The notes under the pieces: generated by a model
Told to the model about the DNA's origin: nothing
The model's database searches: none
The model's input: only the letters and a program-made list of their open reading frames with translations
Shown here: piece after piece, positions 11,051-22,975 of the stretch
Numbering within the stretch: the stretch's first letter is position 1
How the letters are laid out: each line of letters begins with the position of its first letter
Program-made: the position numbers and the translations under genes
Source of the DNA: Druceiella hillmani
Lineage: Eukaryota; Arthropoda; Insecta; Lepidoptera; Hepialidae
DNA length: 64,000 bases
Direction: 5' to 3'
NCBI GenBank assembly: GCA_039881145.1
Contig: JAYKKI010000006.1
Coordinates: 11,747,501-11,811,500, forward strand

Positions 11051-12229
11051 TTTAAAAAAAAACATCTAAAATGGGGGATGAATGTTAGTATGGAAGTTCA
11101 TATAATTTACTTATTTATTATTATTTCTTATTTAAAGTTTATTTAAGTATAACTTATTTAAAGTATCTGTTTAACTATAATACTCTAAAGTAATTTGCTA
11201 GTAGGAGTGACATATTAAAACCCTTCAGTATGAATGAACGCTCCTTCTCCCACATTTTATTTGAGGAAAAAAATCTTTTCGGAAAGCAAAATTCATCAAT
11301 GAGACAGGAGGTCAATTCCCACTTTCCTCAGTGTCTTCGTGTAATATACTGTCAATATAATATAATCTTCCTCATGATTTCTCAGTCCTAATAATACAGT
11401 CTGCTTAACAAGACGATGTGCAGTAAAACTCCAAAATAATTTAGTACACACATATTACATGATATAAACTGTGAAGCTTTGTTAATAATAAATTACCCAG
11501 GCGTCCCCATTATTAATAAAAGAATGGTATCTCCAAAGTATACTTTTTACTAATTTTGTGGCATAATCTGGCGATATACTATAGTGTACGATAGACTCGT
11601 AGACCTCCAATAAGACAAATCTGTCTTATTAAATGCTTACCATTCTGGATCTTTTTCCTCATCAGCTCATTTCACATTCTTCTGTCTTTTTTGACAATCG
11701 GTTTTCGAGCAGTTGTGGTTTCGTCACTAACAAAAATTTCTTTGTTGACACGTAAATGAAATATTTAGACTTTTTTTACGCATTACCATCTGCCTGATAC
11801 ACAATAATAAAAAATGATTCTTACCAAATACCCGTAAAATCACTCTACCCTGCTTTATATGCTGTCATAACCTGGTAGGTCCTCAACATTTCTTACTTCT
11901 AAACATTGTTTCACCCACTTACTTAATTTAGCAACAGCCTTATGTGACACTTTCGATTCTTTTTTATGCAAACACAGAAACGTGCATTCTTAAAATGATG
12001 CAGACATGACACTCACGGTGGAATATGTCTTGTAACCAAATTCTAATAATAATAGAGCTTTTTGAGACAAACATCTTTGGAGAAATTTTCCGCTAACTGC
12101 TCACGTTTGAATATGTCTAAAAGTTTCCATAAATCCTTTTAGCCATACACGCTTTTGTGAAACTCAAACAAATTGTATGCCTCAACAACTTTTCCAGATT
12201 CATTTCATAATGAGTTTATTCCTTACATC

Positions 12230-12525
12230 GTTTAGTTTGTTCTTATCCATGAGTTGGTACTTTTTTCAATATTTTACTATTAATAGTGACTTCCCTAAAC
12301 ACCTGTACAAAGTGACCAATTTTACAGTCACATATCGTCATTGTTTAGTTTGTTCTCATCCATGAGTTGGTACTTTTTTCAATATTTTACTATTAATAGT
12401 GACTTCCCTAAACACACTGCACAAAGTGACCAAAGTTGGTACTTTTTTTCAATATTTTACTATTAATAGTGACTTCCCTAAACACCTGTACAAAGTGACC
12501 AATTTTACAGTCACATATCGTCAGT
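12230..12525. repeat. Three direct repeats around an ATTAATAGTGAC palindrome
   Basis: AGTTGGTACTTTTTTTC...ACTATTAATAGTGACTTCCC occurs three times (starts 12252, 12365, 12434; spacing 113 and 69 bp). Copies 1 and 3 also share a downstream GTACAAAGTGACC and a TCACATATCGTCA; copy 2 is shorter. ACTATTAATAGT within each unit is a perfect palindrome. Confidence 0.85.
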
Positions 12526-13316
12526 GACACTGTAATACCACAACTTCAACTTGATTAATATTGAAAATTAGTGATTGTTAGTTATGCGGTATTGCAGTAT
12601 GAACAACAATATGTATATATTACCAATACCAATGTCACGGCATTTTCACTATTATTAAATTGGACCTATTTTTTATTAGAGTAAAAGTCATCAATTCTTT
12701 AAATTAAATAAAAGTTCTTTATTAACATTTCTATATGTTAAGTTTTATCAAAAGTTGGCAGCATTTAACATATATGAATAAAAATCCATATTTGACGCTA
12801 AAAAACTTTGAATAATTCAGAATAGTAAGTATAAATTTGTACATATACAGCAAAACGGTTTTACTTCAAATCGTCTTTTACCACCATACTTGAAAAATGG
12901 TTTTTTATTATTAAATTCCATCATTTTTCATAAAGCAATTAGGTTGTAACTTTTTGCAATCAGTAAATTGTATTAGAATTGTCAAGGGACAAAAGATAAA
13001 GATTGAATAGAAATAATGAAACCCATATTTTAGCTGAAGCAGAAATTATTACAAAGGTTTGTTTTTCTTGAATACATGAACCTTAGATATTGTGTTTTTA
13101 TTTATTTATTAAGCCTAGAAAAATAGCAAAAAAGTAAAAACTCATTTTTAGCATGTGAAAAATTATCTGACAAAAAAAATTTCAATCTTTTTTATACATT
13201 TGAAAGTAGAGGGTAAATAACTCAAATTTAGGACTATCTGTCTGCTATGTAAAATATAAAAAGAACTGTTACTTTTATGAACCAAATGTGGTTGACTAGT
13301 GCATCTCGAATTTCAG

Positions 13317-13471
13317 GCTTCCATGTCGGATCGCGTGCGTCTTGTGAGGTCAAATTCACATCACAATGTGGACGTTGAAACTGGTTCTCAGGGTCTTGAA
13401 CTTCGAGGAGACTCCCACATGCCCCCAGTATGGGTAGACTCCTTAGAAGAGGCGCAGTACATTATGACTCG
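13317..13471 (+). CDS. STX16: Syntaxin-16, coding exon 2
   Basis: Acceptor TTTCAG at 13311-13316, donor GT at 13472. It joins exon 1 in phase 0 and encodes ASMSDRVRLVRSNSHHN..., ending PPVWVDSLEEAQYIMTR. The PPxWVD...E.QY segment is the conserved start of the syntaxin-16 Habc domain. The exon is 155 nt, so the last arginine codon is split with exon 3. Confidence 0.92.
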
Positions 13472-15575
13472 GTAAAATCTAATCTTGATTGTGTTTTGCT
13501 TTGTCATAGTAAAGTATTTCCCTCAATAAACTATAGTGAAAGGTTAGCCTAATGTATTGCAAAAATTGAGAATTGTGGTATATAATATTTTTTCTATACT
13601 ATACTTCACAGTGAATGAAACTTTATTTTATCAAATATTTAATTGAACAAATGGAAGTGGAAACAAAATAAAATTCGACACGCAACGTAGACAAGTACAT
13701 TGAAATGATAAAAGTATGTATATTTATTTTCACAAATTGTATAAATTGGCCAAATTATAAAGGTGTAAACATAATGTATGTATCCTGTGATAAATCTGTA
13801 TTCATATAGTTACTATACCTAGTGATTATGCTAAAAAGAAAGATTCTACATCTTTCTGTTTAACCCGATGAAGGTAAATTTAGTGTTCATAAGGTGGCGA
13901 GTTTGTTGGAATGATTAAGAAGCCTGGTTTTGTATTCGGCAATTTGGAGATTTATATCATATTTTATTATGGCTATTCTTAGTTTATGATGAAGTCTCTT
14001 ATTTGTAATATATCAACGAGCATCATCAATAATGCATAAGGTCTTGGGGCTTAAATTTTTTATGAATACCTTCAGTTTAGCTTTATACCTTCAGTTTAGC
14101 TATATTACCTTCAGTTTAGCTTTATAAATTAGCAGCTTACTTTTCATTGATAGCTATGATTTTCCATTTATTAACCAGTATAATTTGTGAAATTGTTGGC
14201 AAGTTTACATTCCCAAATACATAGCTTCATCTGCCTGTGGACATGTTTTTTCCTTATGGTAAAAGTAACTTGCAATGATTTGGTTTCATTGGCGTTCATG
14301 CGTCAATTTTTTAGTTGTTGGAAATGGTGTCAAGTCTAATTGGCAGTTTCAGGGAAGGTTCATATGAGATTTTATCAACTGCCATATTAACAGAAAATGT
14401 TCCTAAGACCATATTTTCTTGCTTATATATGTTGTTGCTTGTACATGTTCTTAACAGCAAGCCATTTCGTTATGGTATTTTATTTTCTTTATTAGCATTG
14501 CCAAGCGACCGTGTGCTTTTCCATCAGGATGTTTAGTATGGTAAAATGTATAGTTTGACGTACTAAAGGAGCTTCCTTAAATTCTCCTTTGTTTCGTGGT
14601 TTAATTCAGATTACTCTTCATCGTCCAGTTGGGCAAATCTGTTAGATGTAATTATAGTTTGACTTAACCAATAAGAACCTAATTTTGTTTGCTTTTGTTG
14701 CCTTGATGAAATTTTAGGGCTACAGAGCTGATTTTTCTTATTCTGAACCTCAGTTCAATTATCTTCATCATCTTTGTTTATTGTACTTTTGTTGGATATT
14801 GATTGTTGAGCTGTTGTAGGGTATCTACTGAGCGTACTTGAACAAGGTCGATTTTTTAAATACTTCGATGAAACACACTATTGAGTTAAAATTTTTTTAA
14901 TCATCTGTTTTTTATTTTGTTTATAGTTTGTATTATTTGAGTCATTCATATTGATTCCACAAGAAGGTTCTCTGACTATAAGGTTACTTAGTGTGTAATG
15001 TCTTTCCTGTAAGAAGGCTACATTTCTAGTGAGTGTGAGTCTCCGACCAATTGGTTCACGAGAGGTATTTAATTTCCCTTCTAACTTTCCGATGGTGCCT
15101 AACAAGCATTCTCCTCTCCACCACCTGGGGACTAGGTGGTTGATAGGGAAATGCCTTAAGGAATTAGGTTCTAGGTTTTAGACTCTCTTAGATATAATAA
15201 AAAAAAAAATAAAACAGAATGAATTTAATTTATCAAAACTTTTATTAAATTAAAAATCAAAATCATTGTCATCATTTAATTTATATGATTATAGTCAAAA
15301 ATAGTCATTCGATAGAATTGTTAAATAAAAAAGTTCAATTTTTTTCACATTCCAAAATTGACTTGAAAACGTATTTTTTCACCTTTTCAATTGAGATCTA
15401 AAATTTTTAACATTCCCAAAATTCCAATTTTTACATTTATAATCCTATGGCTTAAAAAGTACTAAATTTTGTGCTTATAATTTAAAAATACCAGACCATT
15501 ACTGAATAAGTAATTCAAAAGGGTTCAATTGTTAACTTTGAGTTGAAATGTAAGTTCTATTACTTGTCTTTACAG
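13472..15575 (+). other. STX16: Syntaxin-16 intron 2
   Basis: A 2.1-kb intron. It has a small 19-20-bp triplication of CCTTCAGTTTAGC (about 14069-14125). A segment near 14120-14160 resembles the 3' part of the Jockey pseudogene at 30120-30160, hinting at an old LINE relic. No intact gene is present. Confidence 0.55.
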
Positions 15576-15751
15576 ACTACGTACAAAGATAGGCGAACTT
15601 AAAGCAATGCATAGCAAACATCTGCAGCGACCAACTCTGGATGACAGTGCCAATGAAGAGCAGCATATCAGCCGGTTGACGAATGAACTAACGAAACATT
15701 TTAACACAGCCCATAGACTTGTGCAGACTATCAAGGGACAGTGCCGTCAAG
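15576..15751 (+). CDS. STX16: Syntaxin-16, coding exon 3
   Basis: Acceptor TTTACAG ends at 15575 and donor GT is at 15752. It continues the split Arg codon and encodes LRTKIGELKAMHSKHL, QRPTLDDSANEEQHIS and the LTKHFNTAHRLVQTI helix. K-H-L-x-R-P-T-L-D-D-S is a highly conserved syntaxin-16 motif in the Habc bundle. The exon ends after the first base of a glycine codon. Confidence 0.95.
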
Positions 15752-15875
15752 GTATAGAATGATTATTGCAATTACTCTCCCGCTTCCAAACAGCCCTTCC
15801 TTTTATTATTAAGGTTGTTGTGGGGCAAATTTAGATTATTTGTAAAGTAAATAAGTTGTAAATAATAATAGTTAT

Positions 15876-16037
15876 ACAATTGTGAATCTATTTATATAAA
15901 TTTTTGCAGTGTGCTTGCGTATAATTTTTTTATTACTTTCTTATGATATTAAAACTCTAAAATTTATATAAATAGATTCACAATTGTGTTTCAATATCAT
16001 AAGAAAGTAATAAAAAAAATATGCGCAACGCACACTG
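15876..16037. repeat. Interleaved inverted repeats, order A-B-A'-B'
   Basis: Block A (15876-15902) is repeated as an exact reverse complement at 15961-15987. Block B (15907-15950) is repeated as a near-exact reverse complement at 15993-16037. The order is A, B, A', B', not the A, B, B', A' of a simple palindrome, so the two stems cross and could only both form as a pseudoknot. Confidence 0.93.
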
Positions 16038-17139
16038 GAACTGGTCACGTCGTGTTTTCTATCTGAGTACTGATTCGACTCACCAATGTTTATTTCAATT
16101 ATCAAACAAAGGAGTATCCTCATTTTGTTAGAGGTTTTGGGCCCAGGAACTTTGAATGTTTATAATGATAATCAATACAAATTTTATTTTTATCGAAATG
16201 CAACTCAATAAAAATTAAATTTTTATCGAATAAGTAATTACAAAAATAGATCATGGTTATTGGCATAGGTTCTCTATTAGAAAATGAAAGCCGTAAAATA
16301 AAAGAAATGTCAATCATGGTTGTGAAGATTTAGCAGTAGTCTAGTAGTCAAGTAGCCTAGTGCAATGTTTCAACTTTGAAATACTCTACTTTGCATTTGA
16401 TATTTTTACGCTGTCAAAGATCACTGATCAACATTTTCCATGATTCAAACATATGTCATTTGAAAAACTAACATTATTATAAATATGTATAATAAACATT
16501 TTGTTACTAATTTGTAGAGTTTTTTTAAATATTTCTAAAAATAGATTGTTCAGATTTAGTGCCACTTAGTGCAACGCTCCAACTTTCAAATACTCTACTT
16601 TTCCATTGTAATTTATATTTTTTCAACTGTCCAAGAACATTGAGCAACATTTTCCATGATTCAAACATATGTCATTTAAATACATGATTCAAACGTATTG
16701 CATTTCCATGATTCAAACGTATATCATTTAAATAAAAGACTAACATTATTATATTTATGTAAAATAAACATTTTGTTACTAATTTGTAAAATTTTTTTAA
16801 ATATTTCTAAAAATAAATTGTCTTTGTACAGATTTAGCACCACCTAATATAATTTAGCGCAACGTTTTGATTTTTGAGTGATCTACTTTACCATTTTATT
16901 TTTATTATTTTCACTTTGTTAGCTATCTCTGAACAACTTTTTCAATACATCATACATATTTATTTCGTCTTTTGTCTCACTTGCGGTCATTGTACCTATG
17001 ATTACCATCCTTCATACACCCGTATTCGTAAATGACATTTATCAAGAGACAATGTTATGAAAAGACTTAATTCTGGTCGTTAATATATTTAAGGTTTAAC
17101 ATTACAGTACTTGTATTGCAATAGTTATTAATATTCTCA

Positions 17140-19190
17140 CTAGTGGCGGGGCAAGACCTAAATTTTACGTGGGCAAGGTACATTTCGTGAGGTGGTGCAA
17201 GAAGACAGATTTTTGAAATGAAAACCACTTGAGACTGTCACATTTTTATTTATAAAAATGCAAATCACATTCTCTGAGTTTTAAAAATTAAAAAAAAATT
17301 AAAGAAAGAGAAATTTCCTGCTTTTAGCCTGATGATTCCTTCCTTGATCCTTTTTTTTACTGATGATTGTCATAATTCAGCTTAGAGCTACATCTGCTTC
17401 AATAGACAAAACTGCCAATGGTGAAAGCCTTTCCTGATCCATTGTACTTCTTAAATAATTTTTTATTAGTTTTAGTTTTGAAAAGCTGCTTTCAGCGAAG
17501 GCTATATTGTTAATAAAATTTGAACGACAATGTAAATGATCGGGTAAATTTCTTGAAGTTATTTTCTCTTATATATTGGAGCAGCTGTTTCATATCTTTA
17601 ATAAAGTTGGGTAAATTTGGGACAATTGTTTGTAGTTCTTCATATAATTCATAAGGTTAGAAGTCACTGTTCTCTCCCTCTCGCACGTTGTGTGTAAATC
17701 TTGACAGTTTTTAAGTTTATACAAATTTGATCCTACATTTTTAAAGAGCAATTAGCTCTTTTGGAATATTTTTTAACTTGATTAGATCATAGAAAAAACC
17801 AAAATTTTCACAATTTTGATTTAAGGACATAAATCTCGAATCCATTATGCTTATTATACAAGTAATCATGGTGTTAAAAAAATTTCTTTCATACTGGCTT
17901 TTGGGAGACTGTATAGTTTGATCGTTGCTTTCGTAATCGAACATCCTTTTCTCTTGACTACCCTTTTATTTTTAGTCTTTTGGCAGATCATAACTGCTTT
18001 TCTCAATAAATTGATGAATGTTAGACAACCATTTTTCGAATCTAGTTTTTTATTTTTTGATCTAGTTAAAAAAATGTATGCAAATGGTCAAGAGCAATGC
18101 TTAAATGGATTAGTACAGATTGCCTAACATACATACATATATATAATTACATAATTTGCTTACAATATTGACATGCAACTGTATCTCACACCATACATGT
18201 AATGATATGATAAATTTAAAATTGAGCATTTGCTAGAGCTTGAAAACAGCAAATAATTTTTCTTAATAAATGCCAAAAAAATGTTTTTGCTGCTGCAGAA
18301 GAATTAGCTGCGTCTACCAGCAGCAGATTTCAGCTATGACAACCGCAAATTATAAAAAATGCCGTGGGATTAATATTTAATATTCAAGTTTTAACATCAC
18401 TACTTACACCTACCATATTTGCACCATTGTCGCAACCTTGGCCGTGACAGTTTTGAATATTTAAGTTATTTTTTCTAGCTCTCCCAGTATTGCATTAGGT
18501 AAATATTCTCCAGTCATATGTGTGTATGTGTCAGTTGATTTACTGCAAAATCTTAAGATAACGGACATTTGTTCAATTCTACTTCAATCTCTAGTGCAGT
18601 CGAGCAAAATAGAAAATGTTTTAGCTCTTACCTTATGAATCACTTCATCGATAACTGTTTTTGACATCAATGTGATCAATTCATTCTGTATATGGAGTTT
18701 AGATAATGGTGTGCAAGTTGTTTGTCATAAATGTGTTTATGTATTCCCGTAATGTAGAATCAAATTTGGATACTAATTTAAATAAGTCTGTGAAGTTACC
18801 TGAATTCCTAGTGTCTTGAGAGATTCTCTGTGACCTCTAAATGCCAGATTATGAGAAGCTAACAAATTAGTTATATCAATTTATCTCTCAAACAAATTGT
18901 GCCAACATTTTTGAGAATCACGAATTAGTCTTTCGTTTTCGTGGTTTTTTTCCATGCTTTATTCTAATTTTTAGTTTGAACACGAAGGCCATATGTTCTT
19001 TGGTATTCTCATGTCTATCTAAAATGCTACTTAAATGTTTTCCATCACAACACCCTCTCTGTACCATCTGAGTTTGTAAGTTGCCAAATAGTCTGCATGG
19101 AAAACAGAAAATTTTATTTTGAAAATTTGAATAAACCAACCAGCGACAATGTTGAGTTTTACCATTATTTACTTGTCTTGACAAATTAAA
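17140..19190 (-). pseudogene. ZMYM/DUF4371-type hAT transposase, decayed
   Basis: Read down from 19190: an 88-codon open segment with QHCRWLVYSNFQNKIFCFPC-RLFG and a later S.LDRHENTKEHM matches the TTF-type zinc finger at the start of ZMYM-like hAT proteins. Further down, with many stops and shifts, come FASHNLAFRGHRESL-like words (about 18840), QGCDNGANMVG (about 18430), NPTAFFIICGCHS, DAANSSAAA (about 18300), and near 17420 SGKAFTIGSFVY-type residues with KLNYDN. These are the standard motif order of the family to its C terminus near 17140. The gene is dead. Confidence 0.8.
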
Positions 19191-19727
19191 ATTAGAAAAG
19201 TGTCTAGATCGTCATCTTTGGAATATCTTCATCACTGTTATTTAACAGTTATGTAGGACCGCTTCGAACTACCAAGAATCCGTTATGGGAAATGTCCACA
19301 TTCCCAGATCCGAATTAACAAATGCTTATTTAACTACATTACTGCCGGAGAACCTATCTCAATCTGTTCTTTGTGATTGTGAATTATATTGCTCATTGTC
19401 AACATAACAATTTCAGCTTCAGATTCTGATTGGCTATAGTTTGATCCTATCTCGATTTCTGACTGTCATTCAGTATTAGTATTCAAAGCGTCTGCTTTTT
19501 TAATTTAGTTTCCAAATTCAATGGAGTTTCGGACGTGGCACTATGTTTTTAAAAAGTTGAAGCAATCGATTCAGATGATTCTGTGCTACCAGACATAGTT
19601 TTTTTTTTCATTTTTCTTTCAAGTAGGACTATCAAAATCTCTTTTGACATGTCACGATTTAACTTCTAATTATTATGAGCAAATATTCTTATTATCTCTT
19701 AATGAGTGTCAGAAAGGGCATTTTACC

Positions 19728-20054
19728 CTATAATGGCCTCCATACATTTTTATCTTTAACATAATCCCTGATGCTATAATAAACCTTCGAAATAAGCATG
19801 TGTTTAATATGCGTTTTGAATTTCGCTATGGGAAGGTTTATTATATTTTCAGGTATCCTGTTAAAAAAACAAACACCATTGCCCAGAAAAGACTTATTAG
19901 TAATTTGTAATCTAAATTTAATACTGTGAATTTTACTTTTATTTCTTGTATTAAAACTATGGATATCACACCCTTTAACAAAGAAATTTAAGTTCTTTTT
20001 AACGTACAATAAGTTTTCATAGATATATAATGGACTTTGATTGAAAAAGTTCAT
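19728..20054 (-). pseudogene. LINE reverse transcriptase, C-terminal tail
   Basis: A 108-codon open frame with HSFNTRNKSKIHS, KSFLGNGVCFFNRIPENI and a final F.THIK...YYSIRDYV order. This H-x-x-x-T-R-x-K ... F-x-N-x-I-P pattern is the usual C-terminal tail of reverse transcriptases of arthropod LINEs. No polymerase motif lies next to it, so the copy is a short relic. The clade is not assigned. Confidence 0.7.
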
Positions 20055-21410
20055 TGTATCTGAATTTAAACCTGGTTTGATACAGCTCTTTCTGGTTTTT
20101 TTCCGTCTGCTTCTTAGATTACCATCTCTCTATAGATATCTCTATCTCTCTTGGGACCTAGGCCTGACATGTTAAAATAAGAAAGTCGTCTATTGTATAT
20201 ATAACCTGTAAACATAAACAGTAATGCGTTTATACTTCTTTCTTTATTTAAATATTAACATAATTGTAAAACCTATTAAACATCTCCGCAAATAAAATGT
20301 ATATGCTTTATAATAAATGGACTCAAGTAACGTAATGGAATGAATGATATTTTGATTAATGTAATATACTTTTTTCACTATACATGTGTAGTAAAAAAAA
20401 TTTGTAAAGGAAAAGTTGAATTCTAGCACAAAAAATCGTTGATATAGAATAAATAATATAATGTATCATATAATTAAATAAAATATATTCCTTACCTTAT
20501 GCTTAATAAATAAGTATTAAATCGTAATCAAACAATGAAACACACTTATTTGTTCTCATACCATACATTGTTGGAAATACAAAATGATATCACGTACACA
20601 TACGTACGATGCAAAACTACGTGTGATGTTTTAATTAGCTTTCTAGCCATTAGCTTTTGAGAAGTGTGAAAGTAATGTAAACAAACAGAAAGGGAAATCC
20701 CCATTTCTGGCCAGTGATGATTTCCCATTCCCAACTGTGGCTGGCAGGGAATTCCCTCGATAGCAACGCAAAGCCAGCGAATGTTGCTAGACCAAATAAT
20801 AATATGTCAATATAGTTTTATCGTTTTGGGATGAGTAAAATTTTTTTGTCACATTCACTTTGATGCGCGAGGTCTCTCAGGCCGCAAGGCCTCATCGCCC
20901 GCACCTTACACATCCTCTTTTCTCCACTATACCATTAAAAACTACACCGAAAGTGTTACAATTGATCATAGATAAATAATACAATTATGTATAAAACAGG
21001 GCAGCATTTTACTTTTTACCTTCTTCCCAACAACATGGTGTTTCACTTATGCTAAACATGATATATATATAGATATATGTAAACATGATATTACATATTT
21101 TTGACTCTTAAAATAAACAGATATAAGATTACATTTTAATTATTGCCAATGTAAAAAAATTAAAAGTAGTACTCATTTTTGTATAGTATTTACTATGAGC
21201 ATGCCATATCTATGTATTATTCATCTAAGCTGATTGACGGCCATAATACCAAATACAAGTGTTATTTTATAAACAACCAATAGTCCATTTCCGCCTTTCA
21301 CTTCAAATCTAGAAATTAAAAGCACCTCCCATTAATAATGATAAGTAGACCAAAATAATAGAATTTTTAATGTATTTCTTTTTAAATATGCAAATTATCC
21401 ACATTTTTAC

Positions 21411-21529
21411 TTTTTTCCGTAGTGGACTTATTTTGAGTATACTCCTTTGATTTTAAGCATAGCGTTAATATGCTGGGTATGCTTAAAGTCAAAGGAGTAA
21501 ACTCAAAATAAGTCCACTACGGAAAAAAA
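21411..21529. repeat. Long near-perfect hairpin (51-bp arms)
   Basis: The left arm 21411-21461 and right arm 21479-21529 are reverse complements with only a few mismatches; the loop is 17 bp. The arms start and end with T and A runs. It has the form of a foldback element or a transcription-read-through hairpin in the syntaxin-16 intron. Confidence 0.92.
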
Positions 21530-22307
21530 AAAAAATCATACCCAATGCTTAGATAGAACAGAATTGAAATTTACAATGTTACAGATGGCAACTTATAATT
21601 TTGTTTCGTAGCATTATATCTATACTATGATAAATATTCAATGTTGTTAATAAAGATTGGAGGTTCGGAGGGTCCAACTCCTGCCAAAGCTATTCGAATT
21701 CACAATAAATGAAATAATTTTCTTGAGAAGTAATTCATTAAAACAATTAAAAAAAAAAATTTGTACTTGGTTTCACATCTATATAGATACCTTATAGTCG
21801 AGACTTTCGGACCTGCTCCGAAATTTAATTCTGGTTATGTATCTGGGTACAAACGTAGAGTAATTATTGTCAAAGATTTCCTTAAAAAACAGAATGCAGT
21901 GTGTTGTGCTATTTTTTTCAGGATTTGAAATGATTTTCAATTATTTCTATAGAGCAACATTTAATATAAAGAATTATATTAAATACAGCATTGAAAAGAG
22001 CAGATTCGTTTACTGTTGATAAATTTTTAATTTTTCTACAAATGTTTACGTTCACATGTTTGCTTACTCTGCATTATTCAATATTATCCTTAATTGGACT
22101 ATAATTAATTAATGGGAAACGAAACTATGAATCAAATAAGCCCAGATTAAAATCCACTCAGTTACATATAACATATAAGCAAATACATGGGCATGTTCTA
22201 CGAATTTAATTGACCTGAATGACAGTTTATAACCAACTGCTACAACAGTCAAATATAAATTGTCATTATTAAAAATTGAATTAGTATGAAAACACTTTTA
22301 TTTCTAG

Positions 22308-22975
22308 GTTCACAAACTGAACAGAGACTGACGAGAAATGTTGTAACAGCTCTCGTAACAACATTGCAAGAAATAAGTCTTTCATTTCGTCTCGCACAGA
22401 GTAATTACTTAAAATCGTTGACATCGCGTGAGGAACGCTCCAATGCTTACTTCGAGCTGCCCAACTTCGAGGAGTTGAGTCTCGAAAATGACGATCTGCT
22501 GCCCGGTCTCCGAAGCACAGCCCAAACAGATGACATGTTTACATTTGGTCCGAGTTGTTCAGGAACCTTAAAGAATAACAAAAACTCTAGCGCATTCTTT
22601 GAAGAGGAAGAAGATGGAGATATAGATGAGATATTCCAGAAGCCAGCAATGAATCAAAAACAGCTGATGGCATACGCGGAAGAAAATACAAAGCTAGCAG
22701 CACAAAGAGAGGAGGAGGTAAACAAGATAGTTAGATCGATATTAGATTTAAACGATATATTTAAAGACTTAGGACACATGGTGCAAGAGCAGGGTTCAGT
22801 TCTAGACAGAATCGATTACAATATTGAAATGACACAAATGCAAGTACATTCGGGGCTAAGGCAACTGCAGAAGGCTGAATCGTACCAAAGGAAGAACAGA
22901 AAAATGCACTGTATATGTATTTTGGGTTTCACAATCGTATTTTTAATTATACTGTTGATAGTAATTAAAAGTTAG
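22308..22975 (+). CDS. STX16: Syntaxin-16, last coding exon (SNARE motif and membrane anchor)
   Basis: Syntaxin-16 is the Qa-SNARE for endosome-to-trans-Golgi fusion, acting with VTI1A, syntaxin-6 and VAMP4. The acceptor TTTCTAG ends at 22307 and the exon completes the split Gly codon. Protein residues (of 359) 138-175 finish the Habc domain (SQTEQRLTRNVV, LAQSNYLKS). About 200-250 is an acidic linker (EEEEDGDIDEIF). About 270-330 is the SNARE helix (DLNDIFKDLGHMVQEQGSVL, DRIDYNIE) with the zero-layer glutamine near 299, and 338-359 is a single hydrophobic anchor (CILGFTIVFLIILLIVI). The length is slightly above the roughly 325 residues of the human protein, mostly from the acidic linker. All exons join in frame and the gene looks functional. 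Confidence 0.96.

Larger units (their letters stand above)
7960..13316 (+). other. STX16: Syntaxin-16 intron 1
   Basis: A 5.4-kb intron. It contains the 160-bp tandem array (8640-9284), a tRNA-like SINE (about 9447-9541), an acidic ORF relic (10170-10334), a Helitron-like dispersed repeat (10893-11050), a possible decayed transposon on the - strand (11560-12190) that could not be identified, and a short direct-repeat cluster (12230-12525). The rest is AT-rich sequence with nothing recognised. Confidence 0.7.
15752..22307 (+). other. STX16: Syntaxin-16 intron 3
   Basis: A 6.6-kb intron. It holds the interleaved inverted repeats at 15876-16037, AT-rich sequence with internal similarity at 16340-16860 (a block containing CATTTTCCATGATTCAAAC recurs), the ZMYM-type hAT pseudogene (17140-19190), a LINE tail (19728-20054), a CpG-bearing patch at 20650-20930 of unknown origin, and a long hairpin at 21411-21529. 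Confidence 0.65.

Noticed and set aside
12177..12365. 62-residue open frame
   Set aside because: It lies on the direct-repeat cluster and is hydrophobic only because of T-rich sequence.
22286..22307. Alternative start of the last syntaxin-16 exon at an ATG in the intron
   Set aside because: The acceptor TTTCTAG at 22301-22307 and perfect phase with exon 3 show that these bases are intron.
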